Origin: Cladorhizidae sp. MBARI D1340-BT2 | Taxonomy: Eukaryota > Porifera > Demospongiae > Poecilosclerida > Cladorhizidae | DNA length: 64,000 nt | Reading direction: 5' to 3' | Assembly (NCBI GenBank): GCA_028752905.1 | Contig: JAQNBH010000014.1 | Location: 16,909,250-16,973,249 of the forward strand | In this document: piece after piece, positions 1 through 11,810 of the stretch | How positions within the stretch are numbered: position 1 is the first letter of the stretch | Layout: every line of letters begins with the position of its first letter | Position numbers and translations under genes: made by a program | Notes under the pieces: model-generated | The model's database searches: none | What the model was told of the DNA's origin: nothing | What the model saw: the letters and a program-made list of their open reading frames with translations, nothing else

Positions 1-295
1 CAAAACCTCAATTGCTGCTGTAGAGCTGGTGAATTTTGTAATAGCCAATAGACACACGATTAAAGGTAAATCATTGAACTCTGACCCTGTTCCAGTAGAC
101 CAGCCTTGGTTGTAACACACCAGCAGATGTTCATACCTGGAAGACGAAACACACACACACCACACAATATAAATAAATGATATATCAGCAATACAGAGTG
201 TATTCATTTACCAGTGACTTCCCTAGCCCTGAAGGACTTACTTTCTGTCCAGTTCCTCTATCATTCTATCTCTCCGTTCAAATGTATCGTCGGTG
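1..295 (-). CDS. Two exons of a partial, unidentified protein-coding gene
   Basis: Read on the minus strand, positions 295 to 242 form a 54-nt exon with a CCAG acceptor in front and a consensus GTAAGT donor behind (241-236). A 105-bp intron follows, then a second exon runs from 136 off the left edge after a pyrimidine-rich CTTCCAG acceptor. Each exon has one usable frame, and the frames join exactly: AA at the end of the first plus G of the second makes Lys. The joined peptide is charged and helix-like (FERRDRMIEELDRKYEHLL), then uncharged (NQGWSTGTGSEFNDLPLIV, LLAITKF). The gene continues beyond the window. I do not recognise the family. The exons at 8572-8994, on the same strand and upstream, could belong to the same gene but at least one linking exon is missing. 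Confidence 0.6.
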
Positions 296-596
296 CTGGA
301 CATAAAGCCAGAGACATCAGAGTAAGACAATCAACCACAACAACAAACCAGTAAATGACAAATGGTTGGTTACCAAGTAGAGTGTTACTAAGGACACGAT
401 CTTAGAGGACATCCTGCCACAGGCAGCCTGCTCATTCTTAGGCAGGAGGATTGGTTTTGTGTGGCAGTATGACCTGTTGCGTGCAGTGTTAGGAGCGTGT
501 GATGTGGCTCTACGAGGTTCACATTCCCCCCTCCCTAACTCCTTTGTTTCTTACCACAAGTAGTAGTGACCACCATGCTACCTCCCTTCAAGGAGG
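296..596. other. Unique sequence, nothing recognised
   Basis: This is intron-like sequence upstream of the minus-strand exon at 242-295. I see no convincing exon, RNA gene or repeat in it. Confidence 0.4.
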
Positions 597-1145
597 AAGG
601 CTACTAAATGAAGCTTATTAAATGAGGAAGTCTACTAAATGAAGCTTATTAAATGAATTATTAAATGAAGAAGACTACTAAATGAAGATTATTAAATGAG
701 GAAGGCTACTAAATGAAGATTATTAAATGAGTAAGGATACTAAATGAAGACTATTAAATGAAGAAGACTACTAAATGAAGATTATTAAATGAAGAAGGAT
801 ACTAAATGAGGAAGGCTATGAAAAGAAGACTACTAAATGAAGAAGGATCTAAATGAGGAAAACTATAAATGAAGAAAGCTACTAAATTAAATTGAAGAAG
901 GATACTAAATGGAGGAGGATACTAATTCTGAAAAACTACTAAATGAGGAACGCTACTAATTGAAGAAGGCTACTAAATGAAGGCTACTAAATGAAGAGGG
1001 ATCTAATTGAGGAAAACTACTGAATGAGGATGGATACTAAATGAAGAAGGATACTAAATGGAGGATACTAATCGAGAAAAAATACTAAAATGATGAAGGC
1101 TTCTAATTGAAGAAGGCCACTAAATGAGGTACTCAACAAGGAAAG
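597..1145. repeat. Degenerate minisatellite, about 17-bp ACTAAATGAAGAAGG-type units
   Basis: Variants of tactaaatgaagaagg and attaaatgaag recur some 30 times with many point changes and indels, so this looks like an old array. It is A-rich on the plus strand and has no sustained open frame. Confidence 0.85.
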
Positions 1146-1533
1146 CTAATAATAAAGAAGAAAGCTGAAACAACACACCCATCTAAAAGGTGCACACCTC
1201 GTGGTGCGTGAGATTATTAGCTCAACCACCTCTGGGCGAAGACATCCTAGAAGCTACATGTACGTACCCCATGATGCGTGGGAATATATTAGCTCCTGCG
1301 TGATGTGGTGTACAAGAGCTTTGATAACCTGTCCTTACCAACATTCGCTGTGGCTGGTTCAGTCAATGCTGGCTCTGCCTACTAATTAAAATTAAAATTA
1401 TACTGGATTGGCTGGTCAAAAAGTAAGGAACAAGACTGTACTCATGTTTTCTTAAAAGCTGCATAATAATTGCTCTACATAATTCTAAGGCTTTGGTTGG
1501 CATGGCTTTTGTGTTTTTCTTTTGCTAATTGTT

Positions 1534-1808
1534 GCTTCTATATAGTGAAGTAGTTGGAGTTGCTTCTTCTATATAGTGAAGTAGTTGGAGTTGTTGCTTC
1601 TATATAGTGAAGTAGTTGGAGTTGTTGCTTCTATATAGTGAAGTAGTTGGAGTTGTTGCTTCTATATAGTGAAGTAGTTGGAGTTGTTGCTTCTATATAG
1701 TGAAGTAGTTGGAGTTGTTGCTTCTATATAGTGAAGTAGTTGGAGTTGTTGCTTCTATATAGTGAAGTAGTTGGGAGTTGTTGCTTCTATATAGTGAAGT
1801 AGTTGGAG
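1534..1808. repeat. 31-bp minisatellite, about 9 copies
   Basis: Units start gttgttgcttctatatag and end tgaagtagttgga; successive starts such as 1621 and 1652 are 31 bp apart. Copies are nearly identical, implying recent expansion. One truncated outlier copy lies at about 1851-1870. Confidence 0.95.
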
Positions 1809-1904
1809 CAGGCAGTCATCTGTGGCAATGCTGAGAGGTGCTTGCTAACTTGTTGCTTCTATATAGTGTACACTACACAGTTAACACCAGACAGACCTTG
1901 CTGT

Positions 1905-2850
1905 TATTAGTGTTTTTTTCCTATTAGAGTCAACATCTGTGAGACCTTGGTTGCCATTGGTTATTAGAGTCAGCCGCAGCCAGACCTTATTGTTATTAGT
2001 TATTAGAGTCAGTACCAGCCAGACCTTAGTGTTGTTTTGTTATTAGAGTCAGCACCAGCCATAACTTGCTGTTATCAGTGTTGTTTTGTTATTAGAGTCA
2101 GCACCAGCCATAACTTGCTGTTATTAGTGTTGTTTTGCTATTAGAGTCAGCACCAGCCAGACCTTGCTGTTATTAGTGTTGTTTTGCTATTAGAGTCAGC
2201 ACCAGCCATAACTTGCTGTTATTAGTGTTGTTTTGCTATTAGAGTCAGCACCAGCCAGACCTTGCTGTTATTAGTGTTGTTTTGCTATTAGAGTCAGCAT
2301 GAGCCAGACCTTGCTGTTATTAGTGTTGTTTTGCTATTAGAGTCAGCAACAGCCATAACTTGCTCTTATTAGTGTTGTTTTGCTTTTGCTATTAGAGCAG
2401 CACCAGCCAGACCTTGCTATTATTAGTGTTATTTTGTTATTAGAGTCAGTACCAGCCAGACCTTGCTGTTATTAGTGTTGTTTTGCTATTAGAGTCAGTA
2501 CCAGCCATAACTTTCTGTCATTAGTGTTGTTGTGCTATTAGAGTCAGCACCAGCCAGACCTTGCTGTTATTAGTGTTGTTTTGCTATTAGAGTCAGCACC
2601 AGCCAGACCTTGCTGTTATTAGTGTTGTTGTGTTATTAGAGTCAGCACCAGCCATAACTTTCTGTCATTAGTGTTGTTTTGCTATTAGAGTCAGCACCAG
2701 CCAGACCTTGCTGTTATTAGTTTGTTTTGTTATTAGAGTCACCCACAGCCAGACCTTGCTATTATTAGTGTTGTTTTGCTATTAGAGTCAGCAACAGCCA
2801 TAACTTGCTGTTATTAGTGTTGTTTTGCTATTAGAGTCAGCACCAGCTAC
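1905..2850. repeat. 49-bp minisatellite, about 19 copies, two alternating unit types
   Basis: The unit contains gagtcagcaccagcc, then either agacc or ataac, then ttgctgttattagtgttg and ttttgctatta. Starts at 2046 and 2095 confirm the 49-bp period. The agacc and ataac types often alternate, which suggests duplication of dimers. The last unit runs directly into a coding-like stretch (2835-2945). Confidence 0.95.
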
Positions 2851-2945
2851 TTCCTTTAAGGACTTGGCAACAGCTGCACAGGAGAACTCCACAAACCATG
2901 CAGAAGCAGGTGACAAGACTCACAGTAGACTGTAAATCAACTAAC
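2835..2945 (+). other. Possible terminal exon fused to the end of the 49-bp array
   Basis: After the last TTTTGCTATTAG of the array, one plus frame stays open for about 34 codons to a TAA and has ordinary protein composition (TSFKDLATAAQENSTNHAEA). The array unit itself supplies the pyrimidine-rich TTGTTTTGCTATTAG acceptor-like sequence. There is no family match and the strand is not proven. Confidence 0.25.
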
Positions 2946-4199
2946 AAAGCAGTCCCTTGTCCTGCTTATAATAATACAACACCTAAGCTAGCTAGATTTA
3001 AGTCGACGAACTTTGCACGCACGGGGATCATTTACCCACTGTGACTTTTCCCCACAATCAAGAAATAGATTAGTGCTGGACAGGCACTGGAAAATATTGA
3101 GTCTCGTGGCAATAAAATTGACTTGTTGTACACAAGATATGCGATACGAAATGCAAATTCTTTAAAATGTTTAGGCTATTAAGAAGCAGCCGACGTAAGC
3201 TTTAGCAGAGACACGAGTGTAATTGTTTGTGTTGGGATGGGGGGGGGGGGGGGGAGGAGTTAACCATCTGCTAAAAAGTGGGTCATACTAATAGCACTTC
3301 CTGATATAACTGAAGTAGGTGGCCATAATCAAAGAGAACTAGTTTTGCAGGTCCAGCATGTTGGATTGGGAGGACTAAATTGACTTCTCGGCTCTTGTTG
3401 CTGGTGGTGATGTGCCCTAAGGGTTTCCAAGGTGTTCTTTGCAGTGACATACAGTAAGATCGTAATGAGATAAGAATAGAGAAACTTCATTAATATGCAG
3501 ATGGATAGATAGATACCGTACGAGCTGGCTGTTGGATCGTCCGCCATTGCACGTAGCACGCTTGCTAGAAGGGAAGGCAAATGTTGAACTGATGCTGAGC
3601 AGGGACCTAGAGAGTATCAGACGTGGACCTCCCATCTATGAATTCATCTACATGTAGTTGCCAAGAATGGAAGAAACACTGACCCTTGAGCAGAAGGAGA
3701 TAGAGTCACGATCCAACGAACGATTAGCAAGTAGAGGCTAGAACCAACAGCAAAGCAGGTGCTTAACAAAAAGTATGCTTCATGGAGACGTCGGCTTCAT
3801 AATCAGCTTTTATGGTATGTGTAAATATAAACCTAGACACACACCCACTTGCGTGCGCAGCATAGGGCAATGATGAATGGCACTAATTGAAGGGGCGAAT
3901 AAGTGAGGAGGCTACTTCATACATGTATATGAGGGAGGGGAATGAATGAGGAAATAGAAAGGCACCCTCTTATTCCTGATGAAGTCTAGAGCAGCCAGTC
4001 CAAAGGCACTCTCTCTGCCCTTCTGAGTGTTCCTCCCCCAGGCTCTCACTACTCGAAAGGACTATCAGCACTGGCACGCAGGAACCTGCTCCTAGCTGGG
4101 TTCACGTCTCAAAAATATCCTCCCAAACGCCCACTTTTTAAGACATATTGAACCCCTCAAAAAAGGTTGTGTTAGAGCACTTACAGCTGGTCCCGTAGA
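2946..4199. other. Mostly unique sequence with a degraded dispersed repeat
   Basis: About 3540-3800 is a weak relative of the coding-like sequence at 43064-43450; both share a PIYEF peptide and several blocks such as agtagag.ctagagcc. A run of 17 G lies at about 3239-3255. No intact gene is seen. Confidence 0.45.
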
Positions 4200-4640
4200 C
4201 AGACCTTAACACTCCTTCTTCTCCCATTTGTCTCCTCATCCTCACTACTTTATCTTCTCCATCTTTTCCCATCTTCACTCACCTCCCCCCCATCTTTCCC
4301 CCTTACTCACCTCCCCTACTCATCGTATGTTCCCTCACACCCTTCCAATCTCCCACATCCTTCCCACCTTACACCCTTACATCCTCCCATTCCCCTGCTT
4401 ACACCCTCCCACTCTCCCACCTACAGTACATGTACACCCTCCCATGATACACCCTCCCATTCCCCGCCTAGATGTACATGTATACCCTTTCATTCTCCAT
4501 ACCCTCTCACTCCCCCACCTACACTCTCACTTCCCTACACACACACACACACCTACACTCTCACTTCACCACACACCCTCCCACTACACCTTCCCACTCC
4601 ACCACCTAATCTCAGTCCCCTTTCACCCCCCACTATTAAA
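4200..4640. repeat. Pyrimidine-rich tract with CTCCCAC/ACACCCTCC motifs
   Basis: The plus strand is almost entirely C and T broken by short CA motifs. The long open frame here (4228-4659, Pro/His/Ser/Leu-rich) is a result of low complexity, not evidence of a gene. Confidence 0.7.
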
Positions 4641-5085
4641 CCATGTTCCCTGCACTTAACCCTCTCGCATAGAAAGTCCCTAGCAACCATATTGTAGTAT
4701 GGGTTAGTCTGCTCTCCCTAATAGTCCACTCTCTCTAATAGTCCGCCCAAACTACCCTGACTCTCCTTGCATATTCACTCCACATAACAGAACCATGTAC
4801 AACAGCACTTCAATAGTACAGCACACCCTCCCTAATAATCCACTCTCACTAATGTCCACCCACCACCTACCTTGCATATTCACTCTACACAACAGGTCAT
4901 GTATGTACACAACACTTGAATCTGTACATAAGTCCAGTATATCCTCCCAAATAGTCCACCTCCCTAAATAGTCCTAACTCCTTCATAGTCTACCAGATAT
5001 CCACAACCCTAGAGAAGGTTGATCCTATGTACATAGCAACTGCGGAAATTGACCTGGACTCTGCTCCACATTAAGACACTTCATG
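4641..5085. other. Degenerate repeat-like sequence
   Basis: The phrase ccctccctaatagtccac recurs imperfectly several times, as do short cttgcatattcact blocks. I see no gene. Confidence 0.4.
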
Positions 5086-5160
5086 TCCCTCTTTTGGCAG
5101 ACCCCTCCCATGGAAGAGCAACTCTTTTGGCAGACCCCTCCCATGGAAGAACACTTCTTT
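5086..5160. repeat. About 33-bp tandem duplicate
   Basis: Two copies of ctcttttggcagacccctcc plus catggaagag sit head to tail. Confidence 0.8.
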
Positions 5161-5221
5161 TGAGAAAAGAGACAACACTCTGTACGCGCCGATGCATTTG
5201 CAAATAAAATCTCACCTCTAG

Positions 5222-5556
5222 TGAAAACCACCTCAAGTGAAAGATCACCTCTAGTGAAAGACCACCTCTAGTGAACGACCACCTCTAGTGAAAGACCACC
5301 ATTAGTGAAAGACCACCTCTAGTGAAAGACCACCTCTAATGAAAGACCACCATTAGTGAAAGACCACCTCTAGTGAACGACCACCTCTAGTGAAAGATCA
5401 CCTCTAGTGAAAGACCACCTCTAGTGAACGACCACCTCTAGTGAAAGACCACCATTAGTGAAAGACCACCTCTAGTGAAAGACCACCTCTAATGAAAGAC
5501 CACCTCTAATGAAAGACCACCTCTAATGAAAGACCACCTCTAATGAAAGACCACCA
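5222..5556. repeat. 17-bp minisatellite, about 19 copies
   Basis: The unit is gaccacctctagtgaaa, with variants at the tag (aat, att) and aaa (aac). A stray copy-like motif occurs near 7430-7450, showing that the sequence also exists outside the array. Confidence 0.95.
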
Positions 5557-6002
5557 AGATTACACAATTTTAAGCCACCCAAGTAAACCACAAACTCAAT
5601 TGCACGCTGCCAGCACAGAAGCACGCACTCGTGTAGCTAATGCCATACTAACGCCTGATCGCAGCTAATGATTCTGAGCACATGCATACTTGCATGGAAT
5701 GACTTGCAGCTCATGAGAACTTACACAGGTGCCTAGGGAAATGATTTTGAATAGCTGTTTTAACAAACTTGATAGAGGCAGGTCCAGTCGTAGCGAGGCA
5801 GAAGAGGGTGAGAACAAGATTCATAACATAGGATACTGTTAAGAGCAGGGAGGACATTAAGAAAAGATGGGAAGCTGAAAAGATGGGAAACTGGCAAACA
5901 CGAGGAGAAAGAGTATGTCAAGGTTAGAAAGACAGAATTATAATGAAATGGTGTGGAAATGATCTCCTAGAGCTAGGACTATCCCAGTAAGGGGATGACT
6001 CA
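5557..6002. other. Unique sequence upstream of the Tigger relic
   Basis: No gene is recognised. It may contain the lost 5' part and terminal repeat of the transposon that follows, but I cannot see a clear inverted repeat partner. Confidence 0.3.
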
Positions 6003-7196
6003 TCCAAGAGCGTGCCACTATGCATGCAGCAGACATGGGCCTGGATGGTTTCACTGGCACGATGGCTACAAAAGTGGCAGAAGTGTCACAATGTGCATGT
6101 GTCCATTTCGTCAGGAAAAGCAGCAGATGTTGAAGATACCATGTGATGATATGCCTCCAAAGATATTTTTAATGCTGACAAAGCTGGCCTATTTTTAGAG
6201 CTCTGCCTACAAGATTGCTAGTTGTCAAAGGGGAAGAAGCTAAGGAATCTAAAGATAGAATCACCATTTTCATTGCTTGTTCTGCCATTGGAGATAAACT
6301 TACTCCACTGGTGATGAGATATAGTGCAAACACTCGTACCTTCAGGAAGTTTGTGAGTCACCTCTGTCTTCGACGCACTTATGCTTCAAACAGAAGATGG
6401 ATGACAAGTGACCTGTTTGAGAATTAACTAGGCAAGCTCAACCATAAGATGATAGTCGAGAGCATACCAATCTTATTCTTTATAGACAGCTGCACTGCCC
6501 ACTCAGATGTTACTGCTAAACCAGAGGTTCATCTTCCAACACCATCTCTAAATTGCAGTCTTGCGATGCCGGAATTATTCAAAATGTAGAACGCATTAGA
6601 GGCAGCATCTTCTCCACCAGGTACTTGCGCAGCCCGAGCTGGCAAAGAAAACAAGTTCTTCCTCCCAACACCCATGTCAAAATTGCAGCCTTGCGATGCC
6701 GGAATTATTCGAAATGTTAGAACGCATTAGAGGCATCTTCTCCACCAGGTACTTGCGCAGCCCGAGCTGGCAAAGAAAATAAACATTTTAGGTGCGATGA
6801 TGTGGTTACATAATGGGACACAGTGCCTTCCATGACCGTCGAGAAATACTTAACCAGCTGTGGATTTCTGGACACCTTAGTTGATCACAAGGTTCATGAA
6901 GATGACGGGTCAGAGTCCACGCTGCACACCGTGTTGGCTAACGCTGGCATGACCTGGCAGGAGTATGTGAACTGTGATCGAGAGTCAGCCACGGCATATG
7001 GAAACCCTTGAAAAGGATATCGGATGAACACTTGCTGGCTAATATCGGGCACGAAAAGGAAAGAAGGAAAGAAAATGATGATGAATTAGAGAGCACACCA
7101 GATGTGGGCATCAAAACTGCAACCAAATACCTCCATGAATTGCAAGATTCTGTTCTTGCTCATGAGATGACAGAATTGCTGGAGCTATGTACATAG
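6003..7196 (+). pseudogene. Broken pogo/Tigger-type (DDE superfamily) transposase
   Basis: Short frames in succession match the order of a Tigger/jerky-like transposase: a NADKAGLF block (usual form NADETGLF, first catalytic Asp) at about 6168-6195; LVVKGEEAKESKDRIT, FIACSAIGDKLTPLV and FRKF at 6215-6350; WMTSDLFEN near 6400-6425; FFIDSCTAH (second Asp) near 6471-6500; a CDAGIIQNV block (third Asp) near 6560; then C-terminal MTVEKYLTSCGFLDTLVD, WQEYVNCD, and KYLHELQDSVLAHEMTELLE to the stop near 7196. Frame changes, premature stops and a direct duplication of the third-Asp region (6527-6654 and 6655-6782) make it non-functional. The N-terminal DNA-binding part is missing or unrecognisable. 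The family call rests on motif order, not on a search. Confidence 0.88.
6527..6782 (+). repeat. 128-bp direct tandem duplication inside the transposase relic
   Basis: Two successive copies run from gttcwtcytcc through ttgcagycttgcgatgccgg to gagctggcaaagaaaa. Copy starts are 128 bp apart and differ by a few substitutions and small indels. Confidence 0.85.
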
Positions 7197-8112
7197 AAGA
7201 GTTAAACTATTGTAGAGGGGACTAGGCCAGAGAATACGGAGTTTCTGGAGCTGATTATAAGAGTTAAACTATTGTCTATGCTAGAGATGACAAAACGGCA
7301 AAACTAACCAGCTCAACAAAGTGAACTTCTATAATTGTACGCACATGTTATTGTATTCATGGTACGTACATGCACAGGTATGTACATGCACAGATACGTA
7401 CATGCACAGGTAATAGTATTTTGGTCGCCCACCTCTAGTGGAAGACCACCTCTTTTGTGTTCTATCGGATTTGAGGTTGGTCTCTCAAAATATAGTATAA
7501 GTTTGTATGTACATGTACGTATATAAAAATTGCACATTTGTCCCTTCAGGAGGGAATTTCACCTACAGACTTAATAGTTCAATACCTGTAATGGTCCACT
7601 TCAAACTGCCGCGACCCAAAGGCGGATTATTAGAGAGGACATACTGTACCTTGATAATGCATTGTGGTCAGATTTTTGTGACCATGTACCGACCACAAAA
7701 CATGAATATCGTTATCTTTCATTATTAATATTATTATTATTGCATATGGTAAAGAATCTACATATATATGGTAAGAATCTATTGTTTCAAACATTCAGGG
7801 CAATCTTGTTTGACAAAATACAAAGCATGGCCTAAGCCCTAAGGTATTGGAGTCAAAGGAAGGTACCTTACTGGGTCACTATAGCAAGCCCATTACTCCT
7901 CTCAGTATTCGATCCCTGCACAGTAGGTTTTTGTAGGCCCACAACACAACGTTTGTTATTTGAAATTATTGCTTACATCTTACTGTCCTTTACCAACAAA
8001 ACAACAAAACATAGACCACGCCTTACTCTTTGCCACCGTTTACCATGCATTATTCTTGTCTTAAATTTTTTTTTAATTTTTATTCAGTGTACTAAAAAAA
8101 AGAGTAAATCTC
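7197..8112. other. Mostly unique sequence, short tacgtacatg repeats
   Basis: Three near copies of tacgtacatgcacagg lie at about 7360-7412, and a small (TAT)n run at about 7725-7742. No gene is recognised. Confidence 0.4.
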
Positions 8113-8375
8113 AGGACATATTAACGTGTTTTACCCGGGGAAAAAAATAGCTAGACATATTATGTGTTTTACCCGGGGAAAAAATAGCTAGACATATTAT
8201 GTATTTTACCCAGGGAAAAAATAGCTAGACATATTATCCATGTTTTACCCGGGGAAAACATAGCTAGACATATTATCCGTGTTTTACTCGGGGAAAAAAA
8301 ATAGCTAGAGCATATTAGCCGTGCTTTACCCCGGGGTAAATGACTAGACATATTATGTGTTTTACCCAGGGGCTA
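8113..8375. repeat. 37-bp minisatellite, about 7 copies
   Basis: The unit combines tagctagacatattatgtg with ttttacccggggaaaaaa. Each copy carries the palindrome acccgggg or a variant of it. Copies differ in the A-tract length. Confidence 0.9.
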
Positions 8376-8571
8376 CTGCCCTTTGGACAACAACCAAGCT
8401 AATATTACAGCTAGATCCCTCACAAACCTGAGAAGCCTTCTTCGCCCATGCCCTCCTCGTTAGAGACCAAGGCATCACTTTCCACTGTAGCACTGAGCTC
8501 ATCCACCCACATTTCAACAGTTGTGACTACTATGGCCAACACCAAAGCTCCACATTCGCAAGAAGACTCAC

Positions 8572-8994
8572 CCAGGTGAGCATGGATGCCACAATCTTCC
8601 TCCTCACTAATGTAACCCTCAGACGAGTGAAGAGTACCGTCCATCACTAAAAAATAACTTCTGCTACACTTGCTTGCCTAGATATATTTGGGGTCCTCAA
8701 AACCACGATTGGTCAGTGTTTCAAGAGTTACCGGTGCACTTGAACTTAAGAGGATACATAGAACTGGAATAAAGCTATTTTATGATATAAAAATTATGGC
8801 TCAGAAACGATCGCATGCATATTTCTTCGATCGATGAAACCCAGAGCGACATATGGCGCTTGTGCCTGTGAGAGGATTAATATAACAGAGGCTTACATCG
8901 TATAGTCCTGAGCTTGCTGTCTGTGGTAGAGCACATTCAGAGCTAGCAGCTTCTTCTTGTACTCTGGAAGCAGCGTTTTCAATACAGGATTAAG
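8572..8994 (-). CDS. Two exons of an unidentified minus-strand gene
   Basis: Minus exon 8994-8897 (98 nt) follows a pyrimidine-rich TTCTCTGCAG acceptor and ends at a GTAAGC donor; only one frame is open, giving LPEYKKKLLALNVLYHRQQA, a basic helix-like segment. After a 236-bp intron, 8660-8572 is open in the matching phase (AT plus A) with acceptor GTAGCAG and a perfect GTGAGT donor; its peptide is acidic (EGYISEEEDCGIHAHLG). A shorter version starting at 8646 is possible. The 47-bp array at 9185-9660 would lie in the upstream intron. It may be the same gene as 1-295; linking exons were not found. The family is not recognised. Confidence 0.5.
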
Positions 8995-9184
8995 CTGCAG
9001 AGAAGTAAGTTTAATCATTCACATAGAGCAGTATTATTAAGGGGGCATACTATAAAACATATGCATGACCAGGGATATGTATGTGATAGCATGCTTAGTA
9101 GTGGAGTTTGGTATAAATACTGCAAGTAATGTAGAGGATGGCAAAAAAATTGCACTCGGCGAGTACCCACAACATTACTCAAGG

Positions 9185-9660
9185 AGACCAAATTCCACTA
9201 GGAACCGTATTTCATGTTAAGAGCATACAATAAGAATTCCACTAGGGATTGTGTCATCTCGTGTTAACAGCATACATTTCCACTAGCAACCATATCATCT
9301 TATGTTAACACCATACAATAAGAATTCCACTAGCAACCGTGTCATCTTATGTTAACACCATACAAGAAGAATTCCACTAGCAACCATGTCATCTCATGTT
9401 AACACCATACAATAAGAATAAGAATTCCACTAGCAACTGTGTCATCTCATGTTAACACCATACAATAAGAATTCCACTAGCAACCGTGTCATCTCATGTT
9501 AATACCATACAATAAGAATTCCACTAGCAACCGTGTCATCTCATGTTAACACCATACAATAAGAATTCCACTAGCAACCGTGTCATCTCATGTTAACACC
9601 ATACAATAAGAATTCCACTAGCAACCGTGTCATCTCATGTTAACACCATACAATAAGAAC
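9185..9660. repeat. 47-bp minisatellite, about 10 copies
   Basis: The unit reads aagaattccactagcaaccg then tgtcatctcatgttaacacc and atacaat. Left-end copies are more diverged than right-end ones, so growth was probably rightward. Confidence 0.93.
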
Positions 9661-10067
9661 GGGTGAAGAAAGAGCATAACTTTAGGTAACTCTACACCTT
9701 CATCAACAAGTTGCCCTACCACAGTTAGTGAGTTACTACACTTCGGAATTGGATTTCCGTGCTTCGTCTCCCAAAAATAGCATTTAATGAATTTCTCGAT
9801 AAATCAACTTGAATTTACTCGCTTGACATTCCGGCTATATGCCCTCGCCTTCACCAGATGCTAAGACTCGTGTATTGATTACTACACTATTGATCTGCGC
9901 ATGCTTAATAGAGTGCAATTTCACTTTTGTTTCAACGTTAACAAGTGAAAAATGACTAATTGAGTTCTGGTGGGCTAGCAACTATGAAATATCATGTCAA
10001 TAGCTACAGCACTCTACAGTGTTTTAGTACAGGAAGCATGGAATTAGTATGGGCACCTATATCTATA
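9661..10067. other. Unique sequence, nothing recognised
   Basis: I examined both strands and found no exon with convincing splice signals and no RNA gene. Confidence 0.35.
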
Positions 10068-11810
10068 ACCATTGCAGGGTGCTGGACGTGAAGATGGAGA
10101 CCCACCTCATCTAAGGCCAGCTACAACAAGTCTATAAGCATTGCAGGGTGCTGGACGTGAAGATGGAGACCCACCTCATCTAAGGCCAGCTACAACAAGT
10201 GTATAAGCATTGCAGGGTGCTGGACATGAAGATGGAGGCCCACCTCATCTAAGGCCAGCTACAACAAGTCTATAAGCATTGCAAGGTGCTGGACATGAAG
10301 ATGGAGGCCCACCTCATCTTAGGCCAGCTACAACAAGTCTATAAGCATTTAAGGGTGCTGGACATGAAGATGGAGACCCACCTCATCTAAGGCCAGCTAC
10401 AACAAGTGTATAAGCATTGCAGGGTGCTGGACATGAAGATGGAGACCCACCTCATCTAAGGCCAGCCACAACAAGTCTATAAGCATTGCAGGGTGCTGGA
10501 CATGAAGATGGAGACCCACCTCATCTAAGGCTAGCTACAACAAGTCTATAAGCATTGCAGGGTGCTGGACGTGAAGATGGAGACCCACCTCATCTAAGGC
10601 CAGCTACAACAAGTCTATAAGCATTGCAGGGTGCTGGACATGAAGATGGAGACCCACCTCATCTAAGGCCAGCTACAACAAGTCTATAAGCATTGCAGGG
10701 TGCTGGACATGAAGATGGAGACCCACCTCATCTAAGGCCAGCTACAACAAGTCTATAAGCATTGCAAGGTGCTGGACATGAAGATGGAGACCCACCTCAT
10801 CTAAGGCCAGCTACAACAAGTGTATAAGCATTGCAGGGTGCCTGACATGAAGATGGAGACCCACCTCATCTAAGGCCAGCTACAACAAGTCTATAAGCAT
10901 TGCAGGGTGCTGGACATGAAGATGGAGACCCACCTCATCTAAGGCCAGCTACAACAAGTCTATAAGCATTGCAGGGTGCTGGACATGAAGATGGAGACCC
11001 ACCTCATCTAAGGCCAGCCACAACAAGTCTATAAGCATTGCAGGGTGCTGGACATGAAGATGGAGACCCACCTCATCTAAGGCCAGCTACAACAAGTCTA
11101 TAAGCATTGCAGGGTGCTGGACATGAAGATGGAGACCCACCTCATCTAAGGCCAACTCCAACAAGTCTATAAACATTGCAGGGTGCCTGACATGAAGATG
11201 GAGACCCACCTCATCTAAGGCCAGCTACAACAACAAGTCTATAAGCATTGCAGGGTGCCTGACATGAAGATGGAGACCCACCTCATCTAAGGCCAGCTAC
11301 AACAACAAGTCTATAAGCATTGCAGGGTGCTGGACATGAAGATGGAGACCCACCTCATCTAAGGCCAGCTACAACAAGTCTATAAGCATTGCAGGGTGCT
11401 GGACATGAAGATGGAGACCCACCTCATCTAAGGCCAGCTACAACCATTGCAGGGTGCTGGACATGAAGATGGAGACCCACCTCATCTAAGGCCAGCTACA
11501 ACAAGTGTATAAGCATTGCAGGGTGCTGGACATGAAGATGGAGACCCACCTCATCTAAGGCCAGCTACAACAAGTCTATAAGCATTGCAGGGTGCTGGAC
11601 ATGAAGATGGAGGCCCACCTCATCTAAGGCCAGCTACAACAAGTCTATAAGCATTGCAGGGTGCTGGACATGAAGATGGAGACCCACCTCATCTAAGGCC
11701 AGCTACAACAAGTCTATAAGCATTGCAAGGTGCCTGACATGAAGATGGAGACCCACCTCATCTAAGGCCAGCTACAACAAGTCCATAAGCATTGCAGGGT
11801 GCTTAGTGAA
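10068..11810. repeat. 69-bp minisatellite, about 25 copies
   Basis: The unit runs tataagcattgcagggtgct, ggacatgaagatggagaccc, acctcatctaaggccagcta, caacaagtc. Adjacent starts are 69 bp apart. Variants (ggacgtg/ggacatg, gagacc/gaggcc, gtct/gtgt, gcctgacatg) recur in blocks, so multi-unit duplications occurred. Within a unit a frame is open on each strand between stops, but there is no evidence of coding. Confidence 0.97.

Noticed and set aside
3030..3080. Minus 51-nt exon between TATTTTCCAG and GTAAAT
   Set aside because: Its phase does not join the exons at 8572-8994 or 242-295, and the peptide is not informative.
4228..4659. Open frame of 143 codons rich in Pro, His, Leu and Ser
   Set aside because: It lies on a pyrimidine-rich tract; composition alone explains it.
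10068..11810. CRISPR-like array (regular repeats)
   Set aside because: Units are contiguous and homogeneous with no unique spacers; the setting is eukaryotic. The same applies to all other arrays here.
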